A DNA stretch of 41,515 bases, taken from Bacteroidales bacterium (GTDB lineage Bacteria > Bacteroidota > Bacteroidia > Bacteroidales > UBA932). The DNA lies in assembly GCA_024398075.1 (NCBI GenBank), contig JAKSJM010000023.1, forward strand, positions 1-41,515, given 5' to 3'. Positions 8,032 to 14,809 of this stretch are shown piece after piece. How positions within the stretch are numbered: position 1 is the first letter of the stretch; every line of letters begins with the position of its first letter. The notes beneath the pieces are model-generated. The model was not told where the DNA came from. It did no database searches and saw nothing but the letters and a program-made list of their open reading frames with translations. A program made the translations under genes and the position numbers.

Positions 8032-9315
8032 ATGAATAAAGAACAGACTCCGGTCTTGCTGCTTACAGGCTACCTGGGCAGTGGAAAGACCACACTTGTA
8101 AATAAGATCCTTTCAAACAAGAAAGGCATCAAGTTCGCCGTGATCGTGAACGACATCGGCGAGGTGAACATCGACGCTGACCTTATCCAGAAGGGTGGCG
8201 TCGTAGGACAGAAGGATGAGAGTCTCGTGGCTCTCCAGAATGGCTGCATCTGCTGTACATTGAAGATGGACCTCGTGGAGCAGCTTCGCGACATCACAAG
8301 CCAGCACCGCTTCGACTACATCGTGATCGAAGCGAGCGGCATCTGTGAGCCAGAACCTATCGCGCAGACCATCTGCTCCATCCCTTCGCTTGGCGAAGAG
8401 TATGTCGCAGACGGCGTGCCTTACCTTGACTGTATCGTGACAGTCGTGGACGCACTTCGTCTGCAGAGTGAGTTCGGATGCGGTGACGACCTCATGAAGA
8501 AGGACATCGATGAGGAGGATCTTGCGAGCCTTGTCATCCAGCAGATTGAGTTCTGCAATGTTATCCTTCTTAACAAGGCTTCAGAGGTGTCAGCATCTGA
8601 GCTTGAGAGAATCAAGCAGATCATAGCTGCTCTCCAGCCTAAGGCAAAGATCATAGAATGCGACTATGCAGAGGTGGATTTTGACACTATTCTACATACG
8701 AATCTATTTGATTTTGAGAGCGTGGCTACTTCAGCTACATGGATACGCGAGGTGGAGGGACTCGATGATGACGACGATCACATGGAAGCGCATCACGATG
8801 AGTTCCATGACGACGAAGACGAGCACGAGCATCACCATCATCATGATGATGACGACGATGATGACGATGATGATCATGAGCATGATGAACATCATCATCA
8901 CCACCATCATCACCATGATCATGACCATGAGGGTGGGGAAGTGGAAGAGTATGGCATCGGAACCTATGTTTACTATGCTCGCAAACCTATGGATATTAAT
9001 CGCTTCGACTGGTTCGTGTCAAAGCATTGGCCAAAGAGCGTGATCCGTGCGAAAGGCCTTTGCTACTTCGCGACGGAGAGGGATGCATGCTATCTCTTCG
9101 AGCAGGCAGGAAAGCAGATTCAGCTTAAGAATGCAGGCCTCTGGTATGCTTCGATGCCTAAGGAGCAGCTCCTGAATGCGATGCTGCAGAATCCTATCAT
9201 TTCGAAGGATTGGGATACTACCTATGGTGACAGAATGCAGAAGATAGTATTTATCGGTCAGCATCTCGATAAGGAAGAGATAAAGAAAAACTTGGATCTC
9301 TGCCTCGTAGATTAA
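8032..9315 (+). CDS. COG0523 (CobW/G3E) metallochaperone GTPase with His/Asp-rich insert
   Basis: A 427-residue SIMIBI-class GTPase that would deliver a metal, most often zinc, to client proteins. Visible motifs are the Walker A GYLGSGKT (residues 13-20), the metal-binding CxCC motif at Cys72, Cys74 and Cys75 (NGCICCTLK), the switch segment EASGICEPEPI, the NK base motif LLNKASEV, and a CobW_C domain after residue 300. Between the domains, residues about 245-302 form an extreme run of His and Asp with some Glu (8764-8937), a metal-storing or metal-sensing linker longer than in most relatives. It is a monocistronic unit with its own promoter and terminator. The metal is not determinable from context; no Zur box or zinc transporter is next to it. 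Confidence 0.93.
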   Translation: MNKEQTPVLLLTGYLGSGKTTLVNKILSNKKGIKFAVIVNDIGEVNIDADLIQKGGVVGQKDESLVALQNGCICCTLKMDLVEQLRDITSQHRFDYIVIEASGICEPEPIAQTICSIPSLGEEYVADGVPYLDCIVTVVDALRLQSEFGCGDDLMKKDIDEEDLASLVIQQIEFCNVILLNKASEVSASELERIKQIIAALQPKAKIIECDYAEVDFDTILHTNLFDFESVATSATWIREVEGLDDDDDHMEAHHDEFHDDEDEHEHHHHHDDDDDDDDDDHEHDEHHHHHHHHHDHDHEGGEVEEYGIGTYVYYARKPMDINRFDWFVSKHWPKSVIRAKGLCYFATERDACYLFEQAGKQIQLKNAGLWYASMPKEQLLNAMLQNPIISKDWDTTYGDRMQKIVFIGQHLDKEEIKKNLDLCLVD

Positions 9316-9338
9316 AGAATCAAGTTAGTTATAAAAGC

Positions 9339-9380
9339 ATGGAAGAGCTCAGCATAAAGCCGGGCTCTTCCATTTTTTTT
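9339..9380 (+). terminator. Intrinsic terminator after the COG0523 gene
   Basis: A perfect 10-bp stem ATGGAAGAGC / GCTCTTCCAT (9339-9348 and 9364-9373) with a 15-nt loop is followed by an uninterrupted T run (9373-9380). Confidence 0.9.
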
Positions 9381-9397
9381 ATTGTTCAGTTTTTTCG

Positions 9398-9405
9398 TAT
9401 ATTTG
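9398..9405 (+). promoter_or_regulatory. -7 element of the putative small RNA
   Basis: TATATTTG is an exact TAnnTTTG match. It lies directly after the preceding terminator and before a gene-free structured stretch ending in its own terminator, so initiation near 9412 is expected. A convincing -33 box is not obvious; T-rich sequence occupies that position. Confidence 0.6.
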
Positions 9406-9411
9406 TCCCGG

Positions 9412-9639
9412 ACTCAATCGCTGAGTTCGTTTACATACGCGTTATATCGCTGTCCATATGAGAGAATCTGGGAAATTCTAATTAAGACATGGATATCGGT
9501 GGTAGCGCTCACACATGCTTTGAACTGAGTTACACTCAAGCCATAGCGAGGAAGTGTGAGTGCCCACTGGGATATCTTGTCTTGTCCCTTCCCAGAGGGC
9601 TCTCATAGGTATTTCAGGAAGTGCTCTACTTCCTTTTTT
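9412..9639 (+). ncRNA. Putative structured small RNA, rod-like; 6S-type candidate
   Basis: A transcript of about 228 nt bounded by a -7 element (9398-9405) and a terminator (9616-9639), with no credible gene inside. Nested long-range helices can be read off: TATGAGAG 9457-9464 with CTCTCATA 9600-9607; CTGGGAA 9468-9474 with TTCCCAG 9589-9595; AAGACA 9484-9489 with TGTCTT 9578-9583; GATATC 9492-9497 with GATATC 9571-9576; GCGCTCACAC 9505-9514 with GTGTGAGTGC 9554-9563 (one G-U); and an apical TGAGT/ACTCA hairpin. A small 5' hairpin ACTCA/TGAGT precedes the rod. One long bulged rod of about 150 nt is reminiscent of 6S RNA, which sequesters RNA polymerase, but I cannot identify the open-promoter-mimic bubble with certainty. 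tmRNA, RNase P and SRP signatures are absent. Start is uncertain by a few bases. Confidence 0.6.
9616..9639 (+). terminator. Intrinsic terminator of the small RNA
   Basis: AGGAAGT / ACTTCCT (9616-9622 and 9628-9634), 5-nt loop, then six T residues. The T run is on the plus-strand side only, so it serves the small RNA rather than the convergent lipoprotein gene. Confidence 0.85.
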
Positions 9640-9644
9640 CGTGC

Positions 9645-10208
9645 CTATTCTTCTTCTGCCTCACCCTTGAAGATGTCAAGATATCCAGGGATTACCTTGC
9701 CCATTCCTTTATGGATGTCCTTCTTGTTTGCACAGAGGCCAAGTACTTGGTTGTCTGGAGTGATGGTGGCGTATGCCTCCTTGAACTCCATCTTCTTATC
9801 GCCACCGCTTGCCTTTGCGGAGAATGCGTAGTCGTAGTAAGCTACCTTGTCAAGAATGTCGGTAAGGGTTTCGGCATGCGCCTTCAGCGCGTTCAGGTTC
9901 TGTGTGGCCTTGATCCACTCCTCGCGCTTGAGCTGGGCGTTGTTCACCTTGCCTTCGCTTGTGTACTTGACCACATACTTCTCCATCACCTTGCATTTGG
10001 TTTCGAATACATCTATCCTCCTCTCGAGCTCCTGTCCGTAGGTGGTAGAGTCGATTTTTTCGAGTGTGGCAAATGTCACCTTCGGAGCCTCTACGCCCAT
10101 AGTCTTACCGATCTCAGCTGTGATGGCTTCCTTAACGGGGTCTGCCGCCTTCTGGCCACATGAGGCGAGCATCACGATGGATGCTAATGTCAACAGTACT
10201 TTCTTCAT
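9645..10208 (-). CDS. Hypothetical lipoprotein
   Basis: A 187-residue protein I do not recognise. It begins with a lipoprotein signal peptide (MKKVLLTLASIVMLASC, lipobox LASC) and should be anchored in the inner or outer membrane. The mature part is charged and apparently helical, with many Lys/Glu and a potential coiled-coil-like stretch around residues 60-120, and ends in an acidic GEAEEE tail. It is transcribed alone from the minus strand, convergent with the small RNA and divergent from a 55-residue membrane protein. Its 5' leader is short, about 16 nt, judged from a -7 element at 10238-10231. Confidence 0.75.
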   Translation of the reverse strand: MKKVLLTLASIVMLASCGQKAADPVKEAITAEIGKTMGVEAPKVTFATLEKIDSTTYGQELERRIDVFETKCKVMEKYVVKYTSEGKVNNAQLKREEWIKATQNLNALKAHAETLTDILDKVAYYDYAFSAKASGGDKKMEFKEAYATITPDNQVLGLCANKKDIHKGMGKVIPGYLDIFKGEAEEE

Positions 10209-10230
10209 GTCAAATTCTTTTAGTATAGTA

Positions 10231-10238
10231 CAAACTTA
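10231..10238 (-). promoter_or_regulatory. -7 element of the lipoprotein gene
   Basis: On the minus strand the sequence reads TAAGTTTG, an exact TAnnTTTG match, placing initiation about 16 nt before the ATG at 10208. Confidence 0.6.
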
Positions 10239-10280
10239 GTTAAAAATGCTTATATTAGCACAAATTCAAAATTAAAAGTT

Positions 10281-10448
10281 ATGGGAAAAATAGTTTGGCT
10301 TCTTGGCGTTATCGCCGCTGTATGGTGTGTTCTTGATATTTTCAAGAGACCTTGGGACCTTGTAAAGAAGATCATTGTGGCTGTGCTCGTGCTCGCATTC
10401 AGCTGGGTAGGCTTCATCGTATACTATCTTATCAAGGAGAAACTTTAG
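10281..10448 (+). CDS. 55-residue two-helix membrane protein (PLDc_N-like)
   Basis: A short gene, ATG 10281 to TAG 10446-10448, encoding two hydrophobic helices (residues about 3-18 and 32-51) joined by a basic, proline-containing loop FKRPWDLVKK. The order Trp-rich helix, Asp-Ile-basic loop, then a second helix ending GFIVYYLI resembles the phospholipase D-nuclease N-terminal domain that is found alone in many small bacterial membrane proteins. Codon use (for example GTT GGC, CTC GTG) looks like that of neighbouring genes. It lies divergently from the lipoprotein and upstream of tRNA-Phe. Function unknown; the family match is by eye. Confidence 0.7.
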   Translation: MGKIVWLLGVIAAVWCVLDIFKRPWDLVKKIIVAVLVLAFSWVGFIVYYLIKEKL

Positions 10449-10498
10449 TGTTTGACCAGGGGATTGCGAAGATTTTAATATAATTTTTACTGAAACCC

Positions 10499-10528
10499 TT
10501 GTAAGTTCAGAAAAAATACCTACCTTTG
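10499..10528 (+). promoter_or_regulatory. Promoter of tRNA-Phe
   Basis: TTG at 10499-10501 and TACCTTTG (exact -7 consensus) at 10521-10528 are separated by 19 bp; the mature tRNA begins at 10544, so the 5' leader is only a few nucleotides. Confidence 0.75.
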
Positions 10529-10543
10529 TAATCCCAAAGCAAT

Positions 10544-10616
10544 GGTGCTGTAGCTCAGGTGGTAGAGCAATGGACTGAAAATCCATGTGTCGCCGGTTCA
10601 ACTCCTGCCAGCACCA
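10544..10616 (+). tRNA. tRNA-Phe (GAA)
   Basis: A 73-nt cloverleaf: acceptor GGTGCTG pairs perfectly with CAGCACC, D arm GCTC/GAGC, anticodon stem ATGGA/TCCAT around loop CTGAAAA (anticodon GAA at loop positions 3-5), five-base variable region, TTCAACT T-loop, discriminator A. The T stem GCCGG/CCTGC contains one C-U mismatch at its centre (position 51-63), and the T-loop is TTCAACT rather than the usual TTCRANY pattern with A at position 58 retained. CCA is not encoded beyond the discriminator. It has its own promoter and terminator. Confidence 0.95.
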
Positions 10617-10620
10617 CTTA

Positions 10621-10651
10621 AGAGAACCTTTAACGAGGTTCTCTTTTTTTT
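10621..10651 (+). terminator. Terminator after tRNA-Phe
   Basis: Perfect 9-bp stem AGAGAACCT / AGGTTCTCT (10621-10629, 10636-10644), 6-nt loop, followed by eight T residues. Confidence 0.9.
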
Positions 10652-10654
10652 GTT

Positions 10655-10662
10655 TATATTTG
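10655..10662 (+). promoter_or_regulatory. -7 element of the metallo-hydrolase gene
   Basis: TATATTTG is an exact TAnnTTTG match 26 bp before the ATG at 10688, directly after the tRNA terminator. Confidence 0.6.
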
Positions 10663-10687
10663 CTCCCACTAAAACTAATGTTACGAC

Positions 10688-11593
10688 ATGGATAGAAGGT
10701 CTTTTTTAGGGGTGACAGCTGCAAGCGTTCTTGCGGCTTCTGCGCAGAAAGTTAGCGCTATGGTCCCTGAATCATTGAAATCAGTTCTTGATGAAAAGGG
10801 AATACTTGTCAAGTTTCTTGGTACCGGTGCGGCGAGTGGTAGCGGCCCGAACAAACTAGGGCGTAGGCATAGTGCCATCCTGGTGGATAACAGCTTCCTT
10901 GTGGACCTGACTGACGACAGCTTGGATCTGATTCCTGAAGGGCTGGTGCCAGAAGCATTGTTCTATACACACTCGCATCCGGATCATTACGATCCAGCGG
11001 CGGCTCTTAAGCTGGGCGTCAAGAAGATATACGTCTCGAATACATGGTTTGACATCGCCAGGAAGGATTATGTCAAGGCAGCCAAGGAACTTGGTGTGAA
11101 CATGCCGCAGATGTATCCGATGGTGGTGGGCGCTCCTGTGCAGATAGGGGAAGTGACTGTCACTGCGGTGCCAGCGAACCATGCCACCGACAATATGCTG
11201 GAGCAGACTGTAATCTATCTTCTCGAGAAGGGCGGAGCTCGACTCCTTTACGCGACAGATACTGCTGGAATCACTGGTTTCGCGGCTCGCATGATAGGTA
11301 TCGATGCCCACAAGAAACCGGGTAACCCTATAACAGGTCTTATCATGGAGGCGACGATGGGCATGGACCATGAGGAGGATTTCAGACTCTACAATCACTC
11401 CAGCATGATGACTGTAATTCATACGGTCAATGTCCTAATGCAGACTGAGCGCCTAAAGCTTCCTGCAGGGGACAATGTTTACGTCACCCACATGTCCAAG
11501 AGCCTTCACGACCCTATGCCAGGCATAGATGCACGCTGGCCTAACCCTCTAAAAGCGGCCTCAGATGGCCTTGAGGTGGTATTCCACGCATGA
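10688..11593 (+). CDS. Tat-exported MBL-fold metallo-hydrolase
   Basis: A 301-residue metallo-beta-lactamase-fold protein. The N-terminus MDRRSFLGVTAASVLAAS has a twin-arginine signal (RRSFLG), so folded, metal-loaded export is likely. The metal site begins with the HxHxDH motif at His95-His100 (THSHPDHYD); later candidate ligands are His in PANHATDN, Asp in LLYATDTAG, and His in THMSKSLHD. The first strand VKFLGTGAASGSG and the LGRRHSAILVD segment match the PhnP / tRNase Z-like branch (phosphodiesterases) more than true beta-lactamases. The substrate is unknown. The gene stands alone, between tRNA-Phe and a convergent pseudouridine synthase operon. Confidence 0.85.
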   Translation: MDRRSFLGVTAASVLAASAQKVSAMVPESLKSVLDEKGILVKFLGTGAASGSGPNKLGRRHSAILVDNSFLVDLTDDSLDLIPEGLVPEALFYTHSHPDHYDPAAALKLGVKKIYVSNTWFDIARKDYVKAAKELGVNMPQMYPMVVGAPVQIGEVTVTAVPANHATDNMLEQTVIYLLEKGGARLLYATDTAGITGFAARMIGIDAHKKPGNPITGLIMEATMGMDHEEDFRLYNHSSMMTVIHTVNVLMQTERLKLPAGDNVYVTHMSKSLHDPMPGIDARWPNPLKAASDGLEVVFHA

Positions 11594-11597
11594 AATA

Positions 11598-11627
11598 AAG
11601 GCTGTGGTTCAATCCACAGCCTTTTTC
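11598..11627. terminator. Bidirectional terminator between convergent genes
   Basis: A 10-bp stem AAGGCTGTGG / CCACAGCCTT (11598-11607 and 11614-11623) with a 6-nt loop. T residues follow on the plus strand and a T-rich stretch follows on the minus strand, so it can end both the metallo-hydrolase and the pseudouridine synthase transcripts. Confidence 0.85.
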
Positions 11628-12644
11628 TTATTTCAGTTTTGCGAACTCTTCAGGAATCGGTACGTCGAAGCTTAGTACCTCGTCGCCGAATGGATGGCGG
11701 AAGACGAGTGTCTTTGCGTGGAGTGCGATGCGCCTGCAGGTGAAGTTGTTTGGCGCCTTGACTACGAAACGTGAACTTGAACCGTACTTTTCATCTCCCA
11801 CGATAGGACAGCCAAGTACTGAAGAAGTGTGGACGCGAATCTGGTTCTTCCTTCCAGTTTCAAGCTCAAACTCCATCAGTGAGAGATTCTTCATTTTCTC
11901 CACCACTCTGTAATATGTGACAGCGCGCATACCACCATTGTCGGTAGGGCTGGACATCATCTTGAGAGACTTTTCATTTTCAGTGAGCCAAGTCTCTATA
12001 CGGCCTTCGTCCTTCTGGGGATGACCCTCTACGACAGCCACATAGCGGCGCTCGAGGACCATGTCGTTCCACTTGGACTGGAGAAGGTCCTTGGTGCGTT
12101 CATCTTTTGCGAATACAAGCACGCCAGAGGTGTCTCTGTCGAGTCTGTGAACAACGAATACGCGTGCCTTTCTATATACGACTGCGGCAGCCTCAGGGTC
12201 CGCAGCAATCTGCTTGCCGCGACCTTTCTTAGACATGCCGGCGGCTCTTCTGTCTGCCACCTTGCCGGTGTGCATATAGTCCATAAGCATGGAGTAAAGG
12301 TTTGCCTCATGCTGGCCTGTCTTTGGCGAGATGGTAGGGAGACCTGCTCTCTTCGTCACCACGATGAGATGCTGATCCTCGTAGAGTATCTCGATACCTT
12401 TCTTTGCAAGGTCGCTCACTGCGTCACTCTTCATCTCATTGGCAATGGATGCGCCTTTAGGAATGATCTCTACTCGGTCTCTGGCATGGAGCGGCCAGTC
12501 GAATGCTGTCACCTTCTGACCATTTACTAACACGCGCCCGTTCGTGAGATAGCCTTTCACTGTAGTGCGGCTTGTCTCAGGGTATGATTCAAAAAGGAAA
12601 TTAAGTAGTGAAGCGTCCTGCTTCGCTGTGAATTTCTGTGCCAT
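11628..12644 (-). CDS. RluA-family pseudouridine synthase with S4 domain
   Basis: A 338-residue RNA-modifying enzyme converting uridine to pseudouridine in rRNA or tRNA. An N-terminal S4 RNA-binding domain (about residues 14-65, with SRTTVKGYLTNGRVLVNG) precedes the catalytic domain, whose motif HRLDRDTSG places the catalytic Asp at residue 169. The GRKNQIRVH and GCPIVGDEKYG segments are also conserved in the family. A basic insertion around residues 125-155 (RRAAGMSKKGRGKQ) lies just before the catalytic motif. Which RNA position it modifies cannot be told from the sequence. It follows the 155-residue gene by 4 bp and is certainly cotranscribed. Confidence 0.92.
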   Translation of the reverse strand: MAQKFTAKQDASLLNFLFESYPETSRTTVKGYLTNGRVLVNGQKVTAFDWPLHARDRVEIIPKGASIANEMKSDAVSDLAKKGIEILYEDQHLIVVTKRAGLPTISPKTGQHEANLYSMLMDYMHTGKVADRRAAGMSKKGRGKQIAADPEAAAVVYRKARVFVVHRLDRDTSGVLVFAKDERTKDLLQSKWNDMVLERRYVAVVEGHPQKDEGRIETWLTENEKSLKMMSSPTDNGGMRAVTYYRVVEKMKNLSLMEFELETGRKNQIRVHTSSVLGCPIVGDEKYGSSSRFVVKAPNNFTCRRIALHAKTLVFRHPFGDEVLSFDVPIPEEFAKLK

Positions 12645-12648
12645 ATGG

Positions 12649-13116
12649 TTACTTGACGAGGTCCAGATCCTTTTTCAGCATGATTTTCTTGTCCATCATA
12701 GACACTTTCTGAAAAAGGCGGATCTGGTTTGCCGGTGAAAGGTATACCTTGTCCTCATGCTTGCCCTTTCTCCACCATTTGTAGAAGCCAATAGGGTCGT
12801 TGAGGAAAGGAATGGATGCCTTGATGCCAGTGGAATAACCAGGGTAGTCGATGACAAGCTGTAGACCCATTATCTTTCTGTAGTACTCAGGGTCTGCTCT
12901 GCGGAGCTTACTGATAAGCGGCGCCATAACCTCCATTTCGTCCACTTTCAGGACCTTCTCCCTCACGATCATCTTATGGATGCGTACAGGGTCAAAGTTT
13001 AACCATGCACCTACTCGAAGGGTGAGTGGTCCTTCTTCGGTTTCGATGGTTAATTCGTCCATAGAGAAGTATACTTTCTCTGGGTCAAGTGGGTGGAGTG
13101 TCGTTTCTTCTGCCAT
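12649..13116 (-). CDS. Conserved hypothetical protein, 155 residues
   Basis: A small cytoplasmic-looking protein I do not recognise: no signal peptide or membrane helix, a short acidic start (MAEETTLHPLDPEKVYFSMD), a possible beta-strand pair, then a basic helix-rich C-terminus (WWRKGKHEDK, MDKKIMLKKDLDLVK). The start at 13116 is preferred over the in-frame GTG at 13152 because the -7 element occupies 13159-13152 and transcription should begin near 13145. AAGGA a few bases upstream could serve as a weak ribosome-binding site. Coupling to the pseudouridine synthase (4 bp) hints at an RNA- or ribosome-related role; this is inference only. Confidence 0.75.
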   Translation of the reverse strand: MAEETTLHPLDPEKVYFSMDELTIETEEGPLTLRVGAWLNFDPVRIHKMIVREKVLKVDEMEVMAPLISKLRRADPEYYRKIMGLQLVIDYPGYSTGIKASIPFLNDPIGFYKWWRKGKHEDKVYLSPANQIRLFQKVSMMDKKIMLKKDLDLVK

Positions 13117-13151
13117 AGATTCCTTGGTCGCGTTTTGGTCGCTTAAACACA

Positions 13152-13159
13152 CAAAGGTA
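13152..13159 (-). promoter_or_regulatory. -7 element of the pseudouridine synthase operon
   Basis: Reads TACCTTTG on the minus strand, an exact TAnnTTTG match; it decides the start codon of the downstream gene at 13116. Confidence 0.65.
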
Positions 13160-13189
13160 GTAAAAAATACGTTACGATGAGCGTTTTTT

Positions 13190-13927
13190 TTACACCAATT
13201 CCACCTTCATGGCTATGTCCTTGGTAGGACGGTCGTTTGAATCGGTGCTTACTTCCTGAATCTTTGCTACTACCTCCAGGCCTGATTCCACCTCTCCGAA
13301 AACGGTATACTGGCCATCAAGGAAAGGAGTGCCACCGAGGGTCTTGTAGACCTGCTTCTGCTCCTCAGGCATGATTCCGAGTCCCTTTTCCTTTACTGTG
13401 GCTTCTGCCATGGCGTTGAGCTCATCCTGAAGTGACATGAGGCCAGCGTGGTCGCGCTCGCGTCTCATCTGCATGATCTCGCTCTTTCTTTCTGCCACGA
13501 GGCCATTGAACACCTCCTGAAGAGCCTGCATCTTCATCTGCTTTGCGAGCTGGCCCATCTGGCCGTCGTTATAGGTCTGGCCCCATACGATGTAGAACTG
13601 GCAGCCGCTGCTTCGTCTCTCTGGGTTTACATTGTCTCCCTGGCGAGCTGCTGCGAGTGCGCCGCGCTTGTGGAACAGGGTAGGGACGAATTCTGCAGGG
13701 ATGGTGTAGCCCACGTCGCCGGCACCGAGGTGCTTGCTCTTTGACGCTCCCTTGCTGTCCGGGTCGCCGCCCTGGATCATGAAGTCCTTGATCACGCGGT
13801 GGAAGAGGGTGCCATCATAGAAACCCTCCTTCACGAGTTTGATGAAGTTGTCCCTATGCTGAGGGGTCTCGTCGTACAGGCGCACTACGATGTCGCCGAG
13901 CGAGGTGCTTATCTTGACTTTCTGCAT
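13190..13927 (-). CDS. Cyclophilin-type peptidyl-prolyl isomerase
   Basis: A 245-residue cytoplasmic prolyl isomerase. The start MQKVKISTSLGDIVV at 13927 is chosen because a -7 element (13961-13954) leaves a 20-nt leader and no signal peptide is gained by the longer frame. Cyclophilin motifs in order: FHRVIKDFMIQGGDP, AEFVPTLFHKRGALAAAR, SGCQFYIVWG (usual GSQFFI). Between that strand and the closing LDGQYTVFGEV segment lies an insertion of about 85 mostly helical residues rich in Met, Gln and Glu (QLAKQMKMQALQEVF onward), making the protein longer than PpiB. Such an insert is in my recollection common in Bacteroidales homologues. Confidence 0.92.
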   Translation of the reverse strand: MQKVKISTSLGDIVVRLYDETPQHRDNFIKLVKEGFYDGTLFHRVIKDFMIQGGDPDSKGASKSKHLGAGDVGYTIPAEFVPTLFHKRGALAAARQGDNVNPERRSSGCQFYIVWGQTYNDGQMGQLAKQMKMQALQEVFNGLVAERKSEIMQMRRERDHAGLMSLQDELNAMAEATVKEKGLGIMPEEQKQVYKTLGGTPFLDGQYTVFGEVESGLEVVAKIQEVSTDSNDRPTKDIAMKVELV

Positions 13928-13953
13928 ATCTGAATCATTGTTATTGAAGTATG

Positions 13954-13961
13954 CAAATTTA
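13954..13961 (-). promoter_or_regulatory. -7 element of the cyclophilin gene
   Basis: TAAATTTG on the minus strand, an exact consensus match, about 27 bp before the ATG. Confidence 0.65.
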
Positions 13962-13992
13962 CGATTTTCGCCACTATTTGCCAAAAATGGCA

Positions 13993-14000
13993 TATATTTG
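13993..14000 (+). promoter_or_regulatory. -7 element in front of the TauE/SafE gene
   Basis: TATATTTG, exact consensus, only 8 bp before the first ATG (14009). Initiation about 5-7 nt downstream would give a nearly leaderless message. It stands back to back with the cyclophilin -7 element 31 bp away. Confidence 0.55.
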
Positions 14001-14008
14001 TATTTGTT

Positions 14009-14743
14009 ATGCCAATGACCACGTCCATACTCCTACTCGTGATGTTCGCCTTCCTGGCGAGCATGATTCAGCGCGTCACGGGCTTTGGCTTTGGCATTTT
14101 CATCATGACGATCCTCCCGTACTTGCTGCCATCGTTTGGCGAGTCCACCGCCCTTTCCGGGCTGCTTGCCATCATGACTGTGCTCCTCACCGCGATCCAG
14201 AGGCGAAAAGATGTGAACTGGACCAAACTGATGCCCATCCTTATCACCTTCCTTGTGGTGTCATTCATAGGTGTACGCATCGTGTCGATGGTGGATAGTC
14301 GCGTGTTCAAGCATGTCCTTGGAGGCATACTCATCTTTGTGAGCGTGTATTTCTTCTTTTTCAATGGTAAAGTCCATCTGAAACCGACCATGCCAGTGCA
14401 GCTGAGCATGGGCACGCTTTCCGGCCTCATGGGCGGGTTGTTTGCCATGCAGGGGCCTCCGGCTGTCATCTATTTCATGTCCTGCTCGGGTGACGACAAG
14501 AATGAGTATATGGCATTGACTTCGTTCTATTTCCTCATAGGCAATGCCATGATGACCGTATATCGTTCGTCCAATGGTTTCGTGACGCCAGTAGTCCTGA
14601 AAAGCATGATAATAGCACTTCCAGCGGTAGCCTTGGGCTTCTGGGTGGGTTCGAAAATCTATGCTCGGACGCCTGTGCAGTTGCTCAGGAAGCTTGTGTA
14701 TGGATATATGGCGATTGCAGGCCTTGTCGCTCTCATATCGTAA
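14009..14743 (+). CDS. TauE/SafE-family membrane permease
   Basis: A 244-residue polytopic inner-membrane protein of the family that exports or imports small anions and sulfur compounds (sulfite, sulfoacetate). Seven or so hydrophobic segments can be seen, starting with ILLLVMFAFLASMIQRVTGFGFG, whose RxTGFGFG signature is the family hallmark; a second internal repeat begins at LSMGTLSGLMGGLFAMQGPP. Start ATG 14009 or 14015 (MPM...) cannot be separated. It precedes the arginase-like gene by 66 bp; a -7 element between them suggests that the latter can be transcribed independently. The substrate is unknown. Confidence 0.88.
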   Translation: MPMTTSILLLVMFAFLASMIQRVTGFGFGIFIMTILPYLLPSFGESTALSGLLAIMTVLLTAIQRRKDVNWTKLMPILITFLVVSFIGVRIVSMVDSRVFKHVLGGILIFVSVYFFFFNGKVHLKPTMPVQLSMGTLSGLMGGLFAMQGPPAVIYFMSCSGDDKNEYMALTSFYFLIGNAMMTVYRSSNGFVTPVVLKSMIIALPAVALGFWVGSKIYARTPVQLLRKLVYGYMAIAGLVALIS

Positions 14744-14747
14744 GGAT

Positions 14748-14755
14748 TATCTTTG
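14748..14755 (+). promoter_or_regulatory. Candidate -7 element for the arginase-fold/lplA/gcvT unit
   Basis: TATCTTTG, exact TAnnTTTG match, 5 bp after the TauE/SafE stop and about 55 bp before the GTG start at 14810. Confidence 0.45.
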
Positions 14756-14809
14756 GAATTGTGTCAAATGTTTATTATTATTGCATAATATCTGTAATAA
14801 TAGTAACAA

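Noticed and set aside
8666-9043. Long open frames in other phases across the His/Asp-rich region, including a Met-rich minus-strand frame at 8731-8928
   Set aside because: They result from the CAT/GAT codon repeats of the real gene read in other phases (ATG/ATC), and the true frame has full COG0523 motifs on both sides.
9412-9639. tmRNA, RNase P RNA or SRP RNA
   Set aside because: There is no tRNA-like end or tag frame, no RNase P P4 core, and no SRP apical GGAA/AGCA loop; the rod-like fold does not fit any of them.
9621-10163. 180-residue plus-strand frame antisense to the lipoprotein
   Set aside because: Starts inside the small-RNA terminator and is antisense to a gene with a clear lipoprotein signal and promoter.
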